NCBI RefSeq assembly: GCF_046237605.1
Contig: NZ_CP143542.1
Span: forward strand, 1,736,001-1,800,000
Direction: 5' to 3'
From: Paraperibacillus marinus
GTDB taxonomy: Bacteria > Bacillota > Bacilli > Bacillales > DSM-1321
Length of the DNA stretch: 64,000 nucleotides
Below are positions 51,801 to 61,102 of this stretch, in pieces. Every line of letters begins with the position of its first letter. The stretch's first letter is position 1. The position numbers and the translations under genes are program-made. The notes under the pieces are model-generated. The model saw only the letters and a list, made by a program, of their open reading frames with translations. It was not told the origin of the DNA and did no database searches.

Positions 51801-53195
51801 ATGGCTGTTTCTTTAAGCAAGGGCCAGAAAGTTGATCTTACGAAAGGCCAGCCCGGATTAAACCATCTGCTTGTAGGGCTGGGATGGGATCCTGCATCAG
51901 GCGGCATGGACCTGGATGCATCGGTTTTCCTGCTGGCTGAAAACGGAAAGGTGACAGGTGAACAGGATTTCATTTTTTATAATAATCCGTCAGGCGGGCA
52001 GGGGTCCGTCATTTATAGCGGCGATAACCGAAGCGGGCAGGGGGCGGCCGATGATGAACAGATCAGGATCGACTTAGCGCGGGTCCCTCAGCATGTCCAT
52101 CGTATTGCCTTTACGATAACGATCCATGAAGGTGAAGCGAGGCGCCAGAACTTCGGCATGGTGCAAAATGCTTATGTGAGGGTGGCAAACGAAGAGACGT
52201 CGCAGGATCTGGTCCGCTATAATCTGGGCCGGGATTTCTCAGTTGAGACGGCAATCGTTGTGGCGGAATTATACCGTTATAAGGGAGAGTGGAAGTTTTC
52301 CGCTACCGGAAGCGGATTTAGCGGGGGGCTTGCTGCCTTATGCGGCAATTTCGGAATTGAGGTGGAAGCGCCAGCCTCTGCCCAGCCGGCAGCATATGCA
52401 CCTGTACAGGGGCATCAGCCGCCAGCTTACCAGCCGCCTGTGCAGCAATCCTTTACTCCTTCGCCTCCTCAAGGCTATACCAATACATACGGCAGCCAGC
52501 CGGCTATGGGGGCAGGGAACCACAATCCGACTTATGGAAGCCATGTACCACCACAGCCGGCTGCCTCCGGCTTTACATGTGCAAGATGCGGATCCCAGAA
52601 TGTCATGACAGGGAAAAAGGGTTTTGGACTCGGCAAGGCAGCCATCGGAGGCCTTGTGCTCGGTCCGATTGGTTTGCTGGGAGGCTTTATTGGCGGAAAC
52701 AAGCTGAAGCTTACCTGTGTGAATTGCAGTCATACATGGGAGCCAGGAAGCTCAGAAATCTCGAAGATTACCGATACGATAAAAAACCAGGCTAAAACCC
52801 TTATCCAGCAGTATAAATCTTCCGATTCACTTGAGGCCATCACAGCCGGACTTGCACTTGTGGCAATGGCAGACGGCAGGCTGGATCATACTGAAAAGCA
52901 GAAAGTTCAGGAATTTATCAGCCAGAATTCTGAACTCAGCTCTTTCGGCACAAATCAGGCAATATCAAAATTTGATTATTTTGCAGGAAACATGTCCAGA
53001 GATTATCAGCGAGGCAAAGATGAAGCCTTCTCCAAGCTGTATAAGCTTCGAGGTAAACCAGATCTGTCCAGGCTTGTTGTAAATTATTGTGTTGGAATCG
53101 GCTATGCTGATGGGCATTTCTCATACGAAGAGCAGCAGATGGTATCAGATATCTGCCGTATGCTTAATTTAAATCCTTCTGAATTTTTATACTAA
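51801..53195 (+). CDS. TerD / zinc-ribbon / TerB fusion protein
   Basis: The 464-residue protein joins three modules. Residues 1-190 are TerD, with calcium-binding signatures GGMDLDASVFLL and SGDNRSGQGAADDEQIRIDL. Residues 190-255 are a Pro/Gln/Tyr linker. Residues 258-315 form a zinc ribbon (CARCGS, CVNCSHTW) with a Gly-rich hydrophobic insert. Residues 330-464 are TerB-like (ALVAMADGRLDHTEKQKVQEFI, IGYADGHFSYEEQQMVSDICRML). In ter stress operons TerD and TerB are separate proteins of a membrane-associated complex. Here no other ter genes adjoin. AGGGAGC precedes the ATG. Confidence 0.88.
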   Translation: MAVSLSKGQKVDLTKGQPGLNHLLVGLGWDPASGGMDLDASVFLLAENGKVTGEQDFIFYNNPSGGQGSVIYSGDNRSGQGAADDEQIRIDLARVPQHVHRIAFTITIHEGEARRQNFGMVQNAYVRVANEETSQDLVRYNLGRDFSVETAIVVAELYRYKGEWKFSATGSGFSGGLAALCGNFGIEVEAPASAQPAAYAPVQGHQPPAYQPPVQQSFTPSPPQGYTNTYGSQPAMGAGNHNPTYGSHVPPQPAASGFTCARCGSQNVMTGKKGFGLGKAAIGGLVLGPIGLLGGFIGGNKLKLTCVNCSHTWEPGSSEISKITDTIKNQAKTLIQQYKSSDSLEAITAGLALVAMADGRLDHTEKQKVQEFISQNSELSSFGTNQAISKFDYFAGNMSRDYQRGKDEAFSKLYKLRGKPDLSRLVVNYCVGIGYADGHFSYEEQQMVSDICRMLNLNPSEFLY

Positions 53196-53203
53196 ATCAA
53201 AGA

Positions 53204-53245
53204 AGCAGTTTACGATGTAAGGCAGACGTCGTAAACTGCTTTTTT
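53204..53245 (+). terminator. Terminator of the TerD/TerB fusion gene
   Basis: A 12-bp stem (53204-53215 with 53229-53240) is followed by six T residues. Confidence 0.88.
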
Positions 53246-53440
53246 GTGTTTTTTTGTGCAGAGCATCACCTTCAGGAGAAGGTTTGGTCACGGGCGGTCA
53301 AGAAGCAGGAGCTATTTTCCAGGTTCAATCTTTATTTTAATTATGTTACTATAATAATTGAACCGGCGAAAGCTAACTGATTGAAGGAAAAACCTGCCCA
53401 GAATTAATATTTTCGATAATATATCCAGGAGGGGAAATGA

Positions 53441-54073
53441 ATGAAAAAAGTTTTAACGGCTTTTTTAGTTTGCTTCATGAGTACTTTATCTTTACTGGCA
53501 TTCCACCCGGCAGAATCAAAAGCGGCATCCACTCATAATCCAGTGGTCATGGTGCACGGAATAACAGGATCATCATCCAATTTTGAAACGATAAAATCCT
53601 ATCTTGTCTCCGAAGGCTGGTCAAAGGATGAAATATATGCTGTAGACTTTTGGGATAAATCAGGGACAAACCGCAATAATGCACCTGTCCTATCCCAGTT
53701 TGTTAAGAAGGTACTGAAAGAAACCGGATCAGATAAAGTGGATATTGTTGCACACAGCATGGGCGGCGCAAATACACTCTATTATATTAAAAATCTGGAT
53801 GGCGGCGATAAAATTGGCAATGTCGTCACTCTTGGCGGCGCGAACGGTCTTGTCACCAACGAAGCACTGCCGGGAACAGACCCAGATCAAAAAATTCTGT
53901 ATACCTCGATTTTCTCTTCTGCTGACATGATTGTGACAAACGGTCTGTCCCGATTAGAAGGCGGAAAGAATGTACAGATAGATGGAGTAGGGCACATCAG
54001 TCTTATTTTTAACAGCAGGGTTAACGAACTCATCAAAGAAGGACTGAATGGCGGAGGCCAGAATACGAATTAA
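53441..54073 (+). CDS. estA: Secreted small lipase (Bacillus LipA/EstA type, family I.4)
   Basis: The 210-residue precursor has a signal peptide (cleavage after SKA, about residue 28) and a minimal alpha/beta hydrolase without lid: VMVHGITGSSSNF, nucleophile elbow AHSMGGANTLYY (Ala in place of the first Gly, as in the family), Asp in SSADMIV and His in GVGHISLI. It hydrolyses short to medium acyl esters outside the cell. Length fits the B. subtilis enzyme (212). GGAGGGG precedes the ATG. Confidence 0.9.
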   Translation: MKKVLTAFLVCFMSTLSLLAFHPAESKAASTHNPVVMVHGITGSSSNFETIKSYLVSEGWSKDEIYAVDFWDKSGTNRNNAPVLSQFVKKVLKETGSDKVDIVAHSMGGANTLYYIKNLDGGDKIGNVVTLGGANGLVTNEALPGTDPDQKILYTSIFSSADMIVTNGLSRLEGGKNVQIDGVGHISLIFNSRVNELIKEGLNGGGQNTN

Positions 54074-54075
54074 CG

Positions 54076-54135
54076 AAAAGAGGCAGACTCATCAGGACGG
54101 TTATATCCGGACTGGGAGCCGCCTCTTTCTTTATT
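54076..54135 (+). terminator. Terminator of the lipase gene
   Basis: AAAGAGGC (54077-54084) pairs with GCCTCTTT (54121-54128), with a long inner loop that can fold further, then a T-rich tail. Confidence 0.6.
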
Positions 54136-54188
54136 GGCACTGCCTTTATTGGCATCTCAGCATTCCACAGCATGCCGCCACAGCTTGA

Positions 54189-56132
54189 TTAAACATGCTT
54201 TAAAAACCAATCCCGGATCTGTTCGATATGATGTATTCTTGCATGCGGTTTGCCGCTCCTTGTAATTTCATGATTTTCCCCTGGATAAGTGATCAGGCAT
54301 ACTTCCTTTTGCTGTCTTTTCAAAGCCGTATAAAATTCTTCCGCCTGCTGAACGGGACATCTATAATCATTTTCGCCATGCAGGAGGAGGAGCGGCGTTT
54401 CCACCTTTGAGACGTATTTTAATGGAGAATGCTCCCAGAGAAGGTCTGGATCATGAATCAAATTTCCTTTCAATTCCCACTCGGTAAAATAATACCCGAT
54501 ATCACTGACTCCATAGAAACTGATCCAGTTGCTGATGCATCGCTGGGAGACTGCCGCCTTGAAACGGTCAGTCCGTCCGATGATCCAGTTGGTCATAAAC
54601 CCTCCATAACTGCCGCCTGTTACCCCGATCCGTTCCGGGTCAATGAAATCGTAGACTCCAAGTACATGGTCGACAGCACTCATCAGGTCCTCATAATCAT
54701 GTCCGCCATAATCACCCCTCACGGCATCGGCAAAATCCTGTCCATACCCCTGGCTTCCCCGTGGATTTGTATAGAGAACTGCAAATCCCCGGGAAGCGAG
54801 TGTCTGGAATTCATGATAATAAGTATTGGCATACATGGCATGGGGACCGCCGTGAATTTCTAAGATAAGCGGGTACTTACGGCCTTCTTCCCAGTCCGAT
54901 GGCTTCATGAGCCAGCCGTGCAGCTCCTGTCCGCCTGAAGTCCAGGAGAATGATTCGGCCGTGTTCATTTTTTTATCCTTCAGAAATGCCGCATTCACAA
55001 AGGTCAGCTGCACCAAATTCCCATTTGTGAGATTAAGATGATAAAGCTCACCCGGGCTGTCAGGACTGCTGACGGCAATCACTGCCACATGCGTGCTGCC
55101 ATTAATCGAAAAACCATAGATGTGTTCGGCTTCCACCCTGGAAGGATAGATGGCACCTTCTATGTTTCCATAATAAATGGATGTGCTTCCCCTTCCCGAT
55201 GAGATGAAATAAAAACCGCAGCTGTCGTCTGTCCATTTTACACCCGTCTCTGAACTGCCTATATGGAAATCCCCAATAGCAGTGTCACCAGCAAATTCAT
55301 CCCAATAGGGTGTAAGACATGTTAATTCTTTTTGATGGGAGTCAAAGAGCCAGATTTTGGGCAGTGTAGCACCTTTATATTCCCCGGTATGGCCGGTAAT
55401 GGCAAGATATCGGCTGTCCGGCGACCAGGCTGCTTCTGTAAAAGATCCTCCTTCCGGGGTAAGTCTGGATATATTAAAATTCCCAGTATGTATTAAACAG
55501 ATATCAGAGCCTGGATGGATCTCCTGAGTTTGAATACCGCTTGCTTGGAAGGCAATCCATTCTCCGTCCGGCGACCAGCTGGAAGGACAGCTGTCATATT
55601 GGCCGTTTGTTATTTGCGTGCATTCTTTTGTATCGGTGTCTACGATGAACAGCTGCTGATTTTTTCCATCGAAATAACCGGATGCATCCGATTTAATCCT
55701 AAAATCTTCATATTTGCTAAAATTAGATTCTGTTTCAGCATCATGGAACTGGACACGGGCAGAAGTCAGTATTTTCGTTGAACATGGAGACCAGACGATG
55801 CTGCCGGCTCCATCAGGAAAATCTGTCAGGCATTCCGGCTCACCGCCAGCAGATGCCATGATATAAAGCTGGTTTTTGCCAGTTCTGTCAGATACGAAGG
55901 CCATTTTCCTCCCGTCAGGCGACCATCTGGGTGTTTGATTCCGGCTGCTGCCAAAGGTCCACTGGCTTGATTGCCTGTCAGCCAAATCCAGGATATGAAT
56001 GTGGGAAACATATGTATTAGCTGCTTCATAAGCAATCGTTTTGACAAAAGCAGCCCTTTTTCCATCGGGAGAAAGCTGCGGATCTGTGACGGAATATAGC
56101 CGGTATATATCCGCTGCAATGATTGAGTCCAT
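54189..56132 (-). CDS. yuxL: S9 family acylaminoacyl-peptidase-like enzyme YuxL
   Basis: The 647-residue cytosolic protein has an N-terminal beta-propeller (about 1-370, repeats LSPDGKRAAFV, WSPDGRKMAFVSD, WSPDGEWIAFQ) and a C-terminal alpha/beta hydrolase domain. The triad is visible as Ser in GVTGGSYGGFM, Asp in HGENDYRCPV and His in GENHEITRSGKP. It is a prolyl-oligopeptidase relative that cleaves short peptides; YuxL of B. subtilis has nearly the same length. AAGGAAGGG precedes the ATG. It stands alone. Confidence 0.9.
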   Translation of the reverse strand: MDSIIAADIYRLYSVTDPQLSPDGKRAAFVKTIAYEAANTYVSHIHILDLADRQSSQWTFGSSRNQTPRWSPDGRKMAFVSDRTGKNQLYIMASAGGEPECLTDFPDGAGSIVWSPCSTKILTSARVQFHDAETESNFSKYEDFRIKSDASGYFDGKNQQLFIVDTDTKECTQITNGQYDSCPSSWSPDGEWIAFQASGIQTQEIHPGSDICLIHTGNFNISRLTPEGGSFTEAAWSPDSRYLAITGHTGEYKGATLPKIWLFDSHQKELTCLTPYWDEFAGDTAIGDFHIGSSETGVKWTDDSCGFYFISSGRGSTSIYYGNIEGAIYPSRVEAEHIYGFSINGSTHVAVIAVSSPDSPGELYHLNLTNGNLVQLTFVNAAFLKDKKMNTAESFSWTSGGQELHGWLMKPSDWEEGRKYPLILEIHGGPHAMYANTYYHEFQTLASRGFAVLYTNPRGSQGYGQDFADAVRGDYGGHDYEDLMSAVDHVLGVYDFIDPERIGVTGGSYGGFMTNWIIGRTDRFKAAVSQRCISNWISFYGVSDIGYYFTEWELKGNLIHDPDLLWEHSPLKYVSKVETPLLLLHGENDYRCPVQQAEEFYTALKRQQKEVCLITYPGENHEITRSGKPHARIHHIEQIRDWFLKHV

Positions 56133-56309
56133 TTGAATCCCTTCCTTTTTTATAGGATATTTTTAGTTTAGCACAGCATGTGCCTGTCAGCCGTAATTAA
56201 GATGGATATTGAGCAGGGTGCTGACTGCGCCTATTTAACTAAAATAATAATGAAAATATTTCAAATATATAGTAAAATATAGCTCTGTGCTGTAAAAGGG
56301 GGATACATA

Positions 56310-58049
56310 ATGAATTTATTAAAAGAAACGCTGCAGCATTTTAAAGCCTATTGGAAAGGGCTGGTTATTGCTTTCATCTGCTCGCTGATCGGCGGTGCCT
56401 TCACCATTTTCCCGCCCATCTTAACCGGTAAAATTGTAGACGGGATCGTGTCGGGCATTTCCGGGCAGGTTCTGGGATGGATGATTGCAGGGGTAATGAT
56501 CTCTTTTCTTTTCAAGGTGCTGTTCGAGTCCCTGCAGGAACTTCTCCAGGTAAGAATAGGTCTTGATGTTATAACAGATATGCAGCTTAGGGCATTCAGA
56601 CGTCTGCATAAGACGCCGATGTCTTTTTTTACGACAACACCCAGAGGAGATATGCTTTTCAGACTGACACATGATGTGGAATCAATTCAGAACCTGAATA
56701 ATACAGTAATCCCCCGGTTCGTTCAGCAATTCATAAGTGCAGTTGCCGCATTTTCTGCGGTCATCCCGCTCTATTGGCCGGCTGCGGTCGTGATGGTGTG
56801 TGTGTTTGCAGTCTATCTTTATCCGTCATTCAAGCTTGGGACCAGGGTAAGGAAGATGGGAGCTGTACAGCGTGACATGAGTGCAGATATGTACAGTCAT
56901 TTGCAGGAAAGTATTGAATCCATCCGGCTGGTGAGGACATTTCAGACTCAGGATCAGGAAATCAAGGCCCAGGCGGGAAAACTTTCTAAATGGAAGGAGT
57001 TCTCCATTAAGCTTGCATTGATCGGCAAGGTCAACTGGCGCCTCGGAAATCTGTTCAACATTGCAACTCCAGGTGTGGTCATGCTTGTTGGCGGTTTGTC
57101 AGTATGGCAAAATCAGATTTCGATAGGAACGCTGGTGGCGGTCCTAAGCTTTATTCCCATCATGTTTATGCCTGTCAGGTCACTTGCGGAGAATGCTCTG
57201 GTCATTCAGCAGGCCATTCCCGCCCTGCAAAGGATATATGAATACTTCGACCTTCCACAGGAGCACAGTGACTCCCTGCCCCATTTCGGCATGGTGGAAG
57301 GACATATCTCTATGGAGGATATATGGTTCAAATATCCCGGAAGAGAAGTATACGTATTAAAAGGTGTGGACCTCGAGGTAGCGGCAGGAAGTCATATCGG
57401 CATAGTGGGAACGAGCGGGGGAGGGAAGAGCACCCTGATCCAGATCCTGCTTGGCCTTTATGATCCGGACCGGGGGACAGTACATATCGACAGAAAAAAC
57501 TTATATGAACATGACCGTAATTCCTTCCGGCGCCAGGTAGGGGTGGTTTCACAGGAAACTTTCCTGTTGAACACCACCTTAAGAAAAAACCTTCTATATG
57601 GACGGCCGGAAGCAGAACAGGAGGAGCTGGATCAGGCATGTGAAGCGGCGGGTCTGACAGAGCTCATTCATTCTCTGCAGGATGGCTATGAAACACTCGT
57701 CGGGGAAAGAGGCCTTAAGCTGTCTGGAGGACAGAGGCAGAGGGTAGCGCTGGCGCGTGCCATACTGCGCCATCCTCCCATCCTGATTTTTGATGAAGCC
57801 ACTTCCTCGCTCGATGGAGAAACAGAAGAGCGCGTCCAGGCTTCGCTGGAGCAGCTTATTCCAGGAAGGACGACCATCACGATTGCACACAGGCTCGTCA
57901 CTGTAAGGGATGCTGATAAGATTCTGCTGCTTGATGCTGGCCAGGTTGCCGAAGAAGGCACACATGAAGAATTGCTTGCAAGAAAGGGCAAATATTATCA
58001 ATTGTATATGGCTCAATACAGTGAGCTTGAAAAGGAGAGTGCCATATGA
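56310..58049 (+). CDS. ABC exporter half-transporter, first subunit
   Basis: The 579-residue protein has six membrane helices (residues 1-310) and an ABC domain with Walker A GTSGGGKST, Q-loop VSQETFLLN, signature LSGGQRQRVALARAI, Walker B ILIFDEATSSLD and H-loop AHRL. All ATPase residues look intact, including the catalytic Glu. It overlaps the next half-transporter gene (ATGA), so both likely form a heterodimer of the drug or lipid exporter type. Substrate unknown. Confidence 0.88.
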   Translation: MNLLKETLQHFKAYWKGLVIAFICSLIGGAFTIFPPILTGKIVDGIVSGISGQVLGWMIAGVMISFLFKVLFESLQELLQVRIGLDVITDMQLRAFRRLHKTPMSFFTTTPRGDMLFRLTHDVESIQNLNNTVIPRFVQQFISAVAAFSAVIPLYWPAAVVMVCVFAVYLYPSFKLGTRVRKMGAVQRDMSADMYSHLQESIESIRLVRTFQTQDQEIKAQAGKLSKWKEFSIKLALIGKVNWRLGNLFNIATPGVVMLVGGLSVWQNQISIGTLVAVLSFIPIMFMPVRSLAENALVIQQAIPALQRIYEYFDLPQEHSDSLPHFGMVEGHISMEDIWFKYPGREVYVLKGVDLEVAAGSHIGIVGTSGGGKSTLIQILLGLYDPDRGTVHIDRKNLYEHDRNSFRRQVGVVSQETFLLNTTLRKNLLYGRPEAEQEELDQACEAAGLTELIHSLQDGYETLVGERGLKLSGGQRQRVALARAILRHPPILIFDEATSSLDGETEERVQASLEQLIPGRTTITIAHRLVTVRDADKILLLDAGQVAEEGTHEELLARKGKYYQLYMAQYSELEKESAI

Positions 58050-59830
58050 AACAATCCGCGCTGCCCAAAAAAGCCGGAGACGGCAAACGGGTCATCCAAT
58101 TTTTAAAGCCTCACAAGAAATGGGTGTTCGCTGATTCATTCGTTATTGCTGTCAGCCAGGTTTTTTCAGCTCTCATCCCTACGCTTGCTTTAAGCTGGCT
58201 GGTGGATTCGATCATCCCTAATGAGTCAAACGGGCTTCTCTGGGGACTTATGTGGCTTCTGCTATTTGCTGCAGTCATTGATTTGACCCTTATGGTCATT
58301 GATGAGTACTTTTGCCACCATGTTGCAAAATCCGTCACGAATTGGCAGAAGCTGAGGCTGTTCAGCCACCTGCAGGTACTGCCTTACTCGTATTTCCATA
58401 ACAGCCAGACAGGCGAGCTGTTGGCGAGAGTATCCGATGATCCGGATACTCTCCATAATTTTCTTGCCTGGGAAGGTTCAACATTTATGGCAGCCTGCCA
58501 GGGGGTCATTTTATACAGCCTTGTGCTTTTATGGATACATCCTTATTTAATGCTGGCAAGCGTTGTCCTTGGCGTCTTGTTCTACTACACATCCAATCTT
58601 GCCGGTTCAAAAATGAGAACGGCATCAGCAGATGCAAGGAGGGAGGCATCAAGATACCTTGAGCGCCTGCGTGAATCTGTGACAGGCATACACTTGTCCC
58701 GGGTGCTTGGTGTTTCAGATACCGAAGTGGAAAGCGTAGCTGAAATCCGCAGATCCTTTGTCAAGGAAGCAAGGCTTGAGCTGTTCGCCCGGATGAAATC
58801 CGTGGTGGTTATAGGAAGTTTCAATGGATTTGTCCTTGCAGCTGTTTATGGCATAAGTGTCCTCCTCATTTGGGATGATGCTCTTACAACCGGGCAGATG
58901 CTGACTGCAGGCGGTCTTGTAACCATTGCTGCCAATGAAATCCAAAGGCTCCTGCGCAATTGGCTGTCTGTAAGGAGGACCGGCCCTGCCCTGGACCGTT
59001 CAGAGCTGCTTCTGGCAGAAGAAACTTCAGAGGCAGAGACGGATGCTGGAAGGACAATCAGCGGCCTGAAGGGAACACTCACCTTCGAGAACGTAGGATT
59101 TACTTATCCAGGCAAAAATGATCCTGTATTGAGAAGCATTTCCTTTCAAGCAGGTCAGGGAGAGGCCATTGCACTTGTAGGGCCAAGCGGATCGGGGAAA
59201 TCCACCACCATTGATCTGCTCCTCCGCCTGTATGATGCAGACAGGGGAAGGATTCTGATAGACGGACAGGATATCAGAGAACTAAATACAGGATGGCTTC
59301 GCTCACAATTTGCTATCGTCTCTCAGGATATCCAGCTCAGGAATGGAAGTCTTGCTGATAATCTGCGAATGGCAAATGAAGAGGCATCGGATGAAGAGCT
59401 GATTGGAGCGCTGTACGACAGCGGGTTAAAGGAATATTATGAATCACTCCCCCTTGGACTCGATACCAATGTCGGGGAAAGGGGCAGCCTTCTCTCGGGA
59501 GGACAGAAACAGCGCCTGTCACTTGCGCGTGCATTGGTGCGTAATGCTCCCTTCCTGATCCTTGATGAAGCCAGCTCTGCGCTGGATCCCATAACTGAGA
59601 CACAAATTAATAAGGCGGTCGCTTCGAGAAGGAAGAAACAGACAGTGATCATCATTTCGCACCGCCTTTCCACCGTTCTTTCTGCGAACCGGATTGTCGT
59701 GATGGAGAATGGGTTTGTCGTTAGTGAGGGGAGTCATGAGGAATTGCTCGATACGCAAAATGGTGTGTACTCAAGGCTATTCAGAAGAGAAGCCGAGATC
59801 GGCGGGAATGTTTACCTGAACCATGTCTGA
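58046..59830 (+). CDS. ABC exporter half-transporter, second subunit
   Basis: The 594-residue protein repeats the exporter plan: six helices (about 28-315) then an ABC domain with Walker A GPSGSGKST, Q-loop VSQDIQLRN, signature LSGGQKQRLSLARAL, Walker B FLILDEASSALD and H-loop SHRLST. The catalytic Glu is kept in both subunits, unlike BmrC/BmrD-type pairs in which one site is degenerate. It starts within the stop of the first subunit. The 191-base stretch after it is empty apart from the terminator. Confidence 0.88.
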   Translation: MKQSALPKKAGDGKRVIQFLKPHKKWVFADSFVIAVSQVFSALIPTLALSWLVDSIIPNESNGLLWGLMWLLLFAAVIDLTLMVIDEYFCHHVAKSVTNWQKLRLFSHLQVLPYSYFHNSQTGELLARVSDDPDTLHNFLAWEGSTFMAACQGVILYSLVLLWIHPYLMLASVVLGVLFYYTSNLAGSKMRTASADARREASRYLERLRESVTGIHLSRVLGVSDTEVESVAEIRRSFVKEARLELFARMKSVVVIGSFNGFVLAAVYGISVLLIWDDALTTGQMLTAGGLVTIAANEIQRLLRNWLSVRRTGPALDRSELLLAEETSEAETDAGRTISGLKGTLTFENVGFTYPGKNDPVLRSISFQAGQGEAIALVGPSGSGKSTTIDLLLRLYDADRGRILIDGQDIRELNTGWLRSQFAIVSQDIQLRNGSLADNLRMANEEASDEELIGALYDSGLKEYYESLPLGLDTNVGERGSLLSGGQKQRLSLARALVRNAPFLILDEASSALDPITETQINKAVASRRKKQTVIIISHRLSTVLSANRIVVMENGFVVSEGSHEELLDTQNGVYSRLFRREAEIGGNVYLNHV

Positions 59831-60021
59831 ACCATAAAACAAACATGAATTTTCTACTTGCAGCCCATTCATGGAAAGGAACTGGACTTGAGCAGGAACA
59901 AACACCATAAGGCGGTGGAGCTGAGCAAGGCAAACGTATGCCAGGAAGATCAATGATGTGCACACCCAGCTGAAGGGAGCCTCCTGATAGATGCAGCTCC
60001 GCTCCTTTTCCACATAAAAAG

Positions 60022-60060
60022 ATAGAGCAGTGCAAGCAGCACACTGCTCTATTTTTTTTT
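60022..60060. terminator. Bidirectional terminator between the exporter and yueI
   Basis: An 11-bp stem (60022-60032 with 60042-60052) has a T9 tail on the plus strand and T5 on the minus strand; the yueI stop lies within it. Confidence 0.88.
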
Positions 60061-60486
60061 GAAAAGAGAGAAAAGCCCTTTTTTCTTTTTTTCAGTGACT
60101 GGCTTGAATGTATCAGGAGCATCTTTTATGAAAATATCTTCCACATCTACTGCAACGGGAGCGGCAAGCACAAGTCCAATCTCTGTATCATAATCCAGGT
60201 TTGATACAAGTTTATAGGGAATTCCTGCTTCATTAGCTGCTTTCACATATTTGCTTAGGTGAGTATAGGATATCTCACCGTTCAGCAATAAGGATGCTTC
60301 TTTATTTTCTTTGCAGGCTTGAAGGATTTGTGGATAAATATTCTTTTTTGCCACCTGGCCTTTGTATAGCGCTGCAATGACCCTTTCACGGAAGGTGCCT
60401 AAAAACATCCGCTTTTCTTCAGGTTTCAGCTCCTTTTCCCCGTATATCCCTTTTTCAATATAATCATCCACATTATCTGCTGGCAT
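60049..60486 (-). CDS. yueI: YueI-like protein (DUF1694)
   Basis: The 145-residue soluble protein has the DUF1694 pattern: YGEKELKPEEKRMFLGTFRERVIAAL, NKEASLLLNGEISY, and DTEIGLVLAAPVAVDVEDI, ending in a Lys-rich tail (KKKKGLFSLFKKK). Length fits YueI (132 in B. subtilis) with a longer basic tail. The fold resembles ribosomal protein L7Ae-type relatives, but no function is known. GGAGGG precedes the ATG. Confidence 0.82.
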   Translation of the reverse strand: MPADNVDDYIEKGIYGEKELKPEEKRMFLGTFRERVIAALYKGQVAKKNIYPQILQACKENKEASLLLNGEISYTHLSKYVKAANEAGIPYKLVSNLDYDTEIGLVLAAPVAVDVEDIFIKDAPDTFKPVTEKKKKGLFSLFKKK

Positions 60487-60625
60487 GGTTTCCCTCCTGA
60501 CAGTGAATTTTCATTATAGTATATGTTGTTTGCAAATCAAACGGGAATTAACCGGCCAGGAGCGACAGTCCGCGTAAATATTTTCAATTGGGTCAGGGCA
60601 TCTTACAAAATAAGGAGGTGTTAGC

Positions 60626-60868
60626 ATGGCAAAGATAGGTGTAGAGCAATCGTTGACAAGTGTGTCTGAAGCATTGCGGGGACGCGGCCATGAAGTAATC
60701 GAATTAAAACAGGAGTCGGACGCGGCAGGGTGCGATGCATGCGTGATCACCGGACTGGATTCAAATGTTATGGGTATGGCCGATGTTTCAATTCAAGGAT
60801 CTGTTATTGAAGCGAACGGATTGACTGCCGAAGAAGTATGCTCCCATATAGAAAACAGCCTGAGCTAA
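60626..60868 (+). CDS. ykuS: YkuS-like protein (UPF0180)
   Basis: The 80-residue product (MAKIGVEQSLTSVSEALRGRGHEVIEL ... VIEANGLTAEEVC) matches the UPF0180/YkuS family, with the DACVITGLDSNVMG core. AAGGAGG precedes the ATG. Function unknown. A second small gene follows 69 bases later. Confidence 0.82.
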   Translation: MAKIGVEQSLTSVSEALRGRGHEVIELKQESDAAGCDACVITGLDSNVMGMADVSIQGSVIEANGLTAEEVCSHIENSLS

Positions 60869-60937
60869 AAAATGAAGGGGACTGAACAGTTAGTTTGTCC
60901 AGGCCGCCTTCTTCCTGCATGAAAGGAGCAGCTGTAA

Positions 60938-61075
60938 ATGTCTGACCAAAATAAGAAACAGGATTTAATCGACGGGCAATATGAAACGGGCGATAAACGA
61001 AAGATTGACACAGTCGTCGATGCAGCAGGGACTGCTTCATCACACCAAAAAGAATTGAAGAATGATAAGCAATAA
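60938..61075 (+). CDS. Small hydrophilic protein of unknown function
   Basis: The 45-residue frame (MSDQNKKQDLIDGQYETGDKR ... ELKNDKQ) has GAAAGGAGC before its ATG and ends in the left flank of a terminator. It is strongly polar and without Cys or membrane parts. Probably co-transcribed with ykuS; I recognise no family. Confidence 0.55.
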   Translation: MSDQNKKQDLIDGQYETGDKRKIDTVVDAAGTASSHQKELKNDKQ

Positions 61076-61102
61076 AAAAATGGGCCATCGGCCCATTTTT
61101 TT
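61074..61102. terminator. Bidirectional terminator before the neopullulanase gene
   Basis: An 11-bp stem (61076-61086 with 61090-61100) is A-flanked on the left and T-flanked on the right and serves both converging units. Confidence 0.87.

Noticed and set aside
51801..53195. Complete tellurite-resistance (ter) operon
   Set aside because: Only one fusion gene is present; no terC, terZ, terE or terA relatives flank it.
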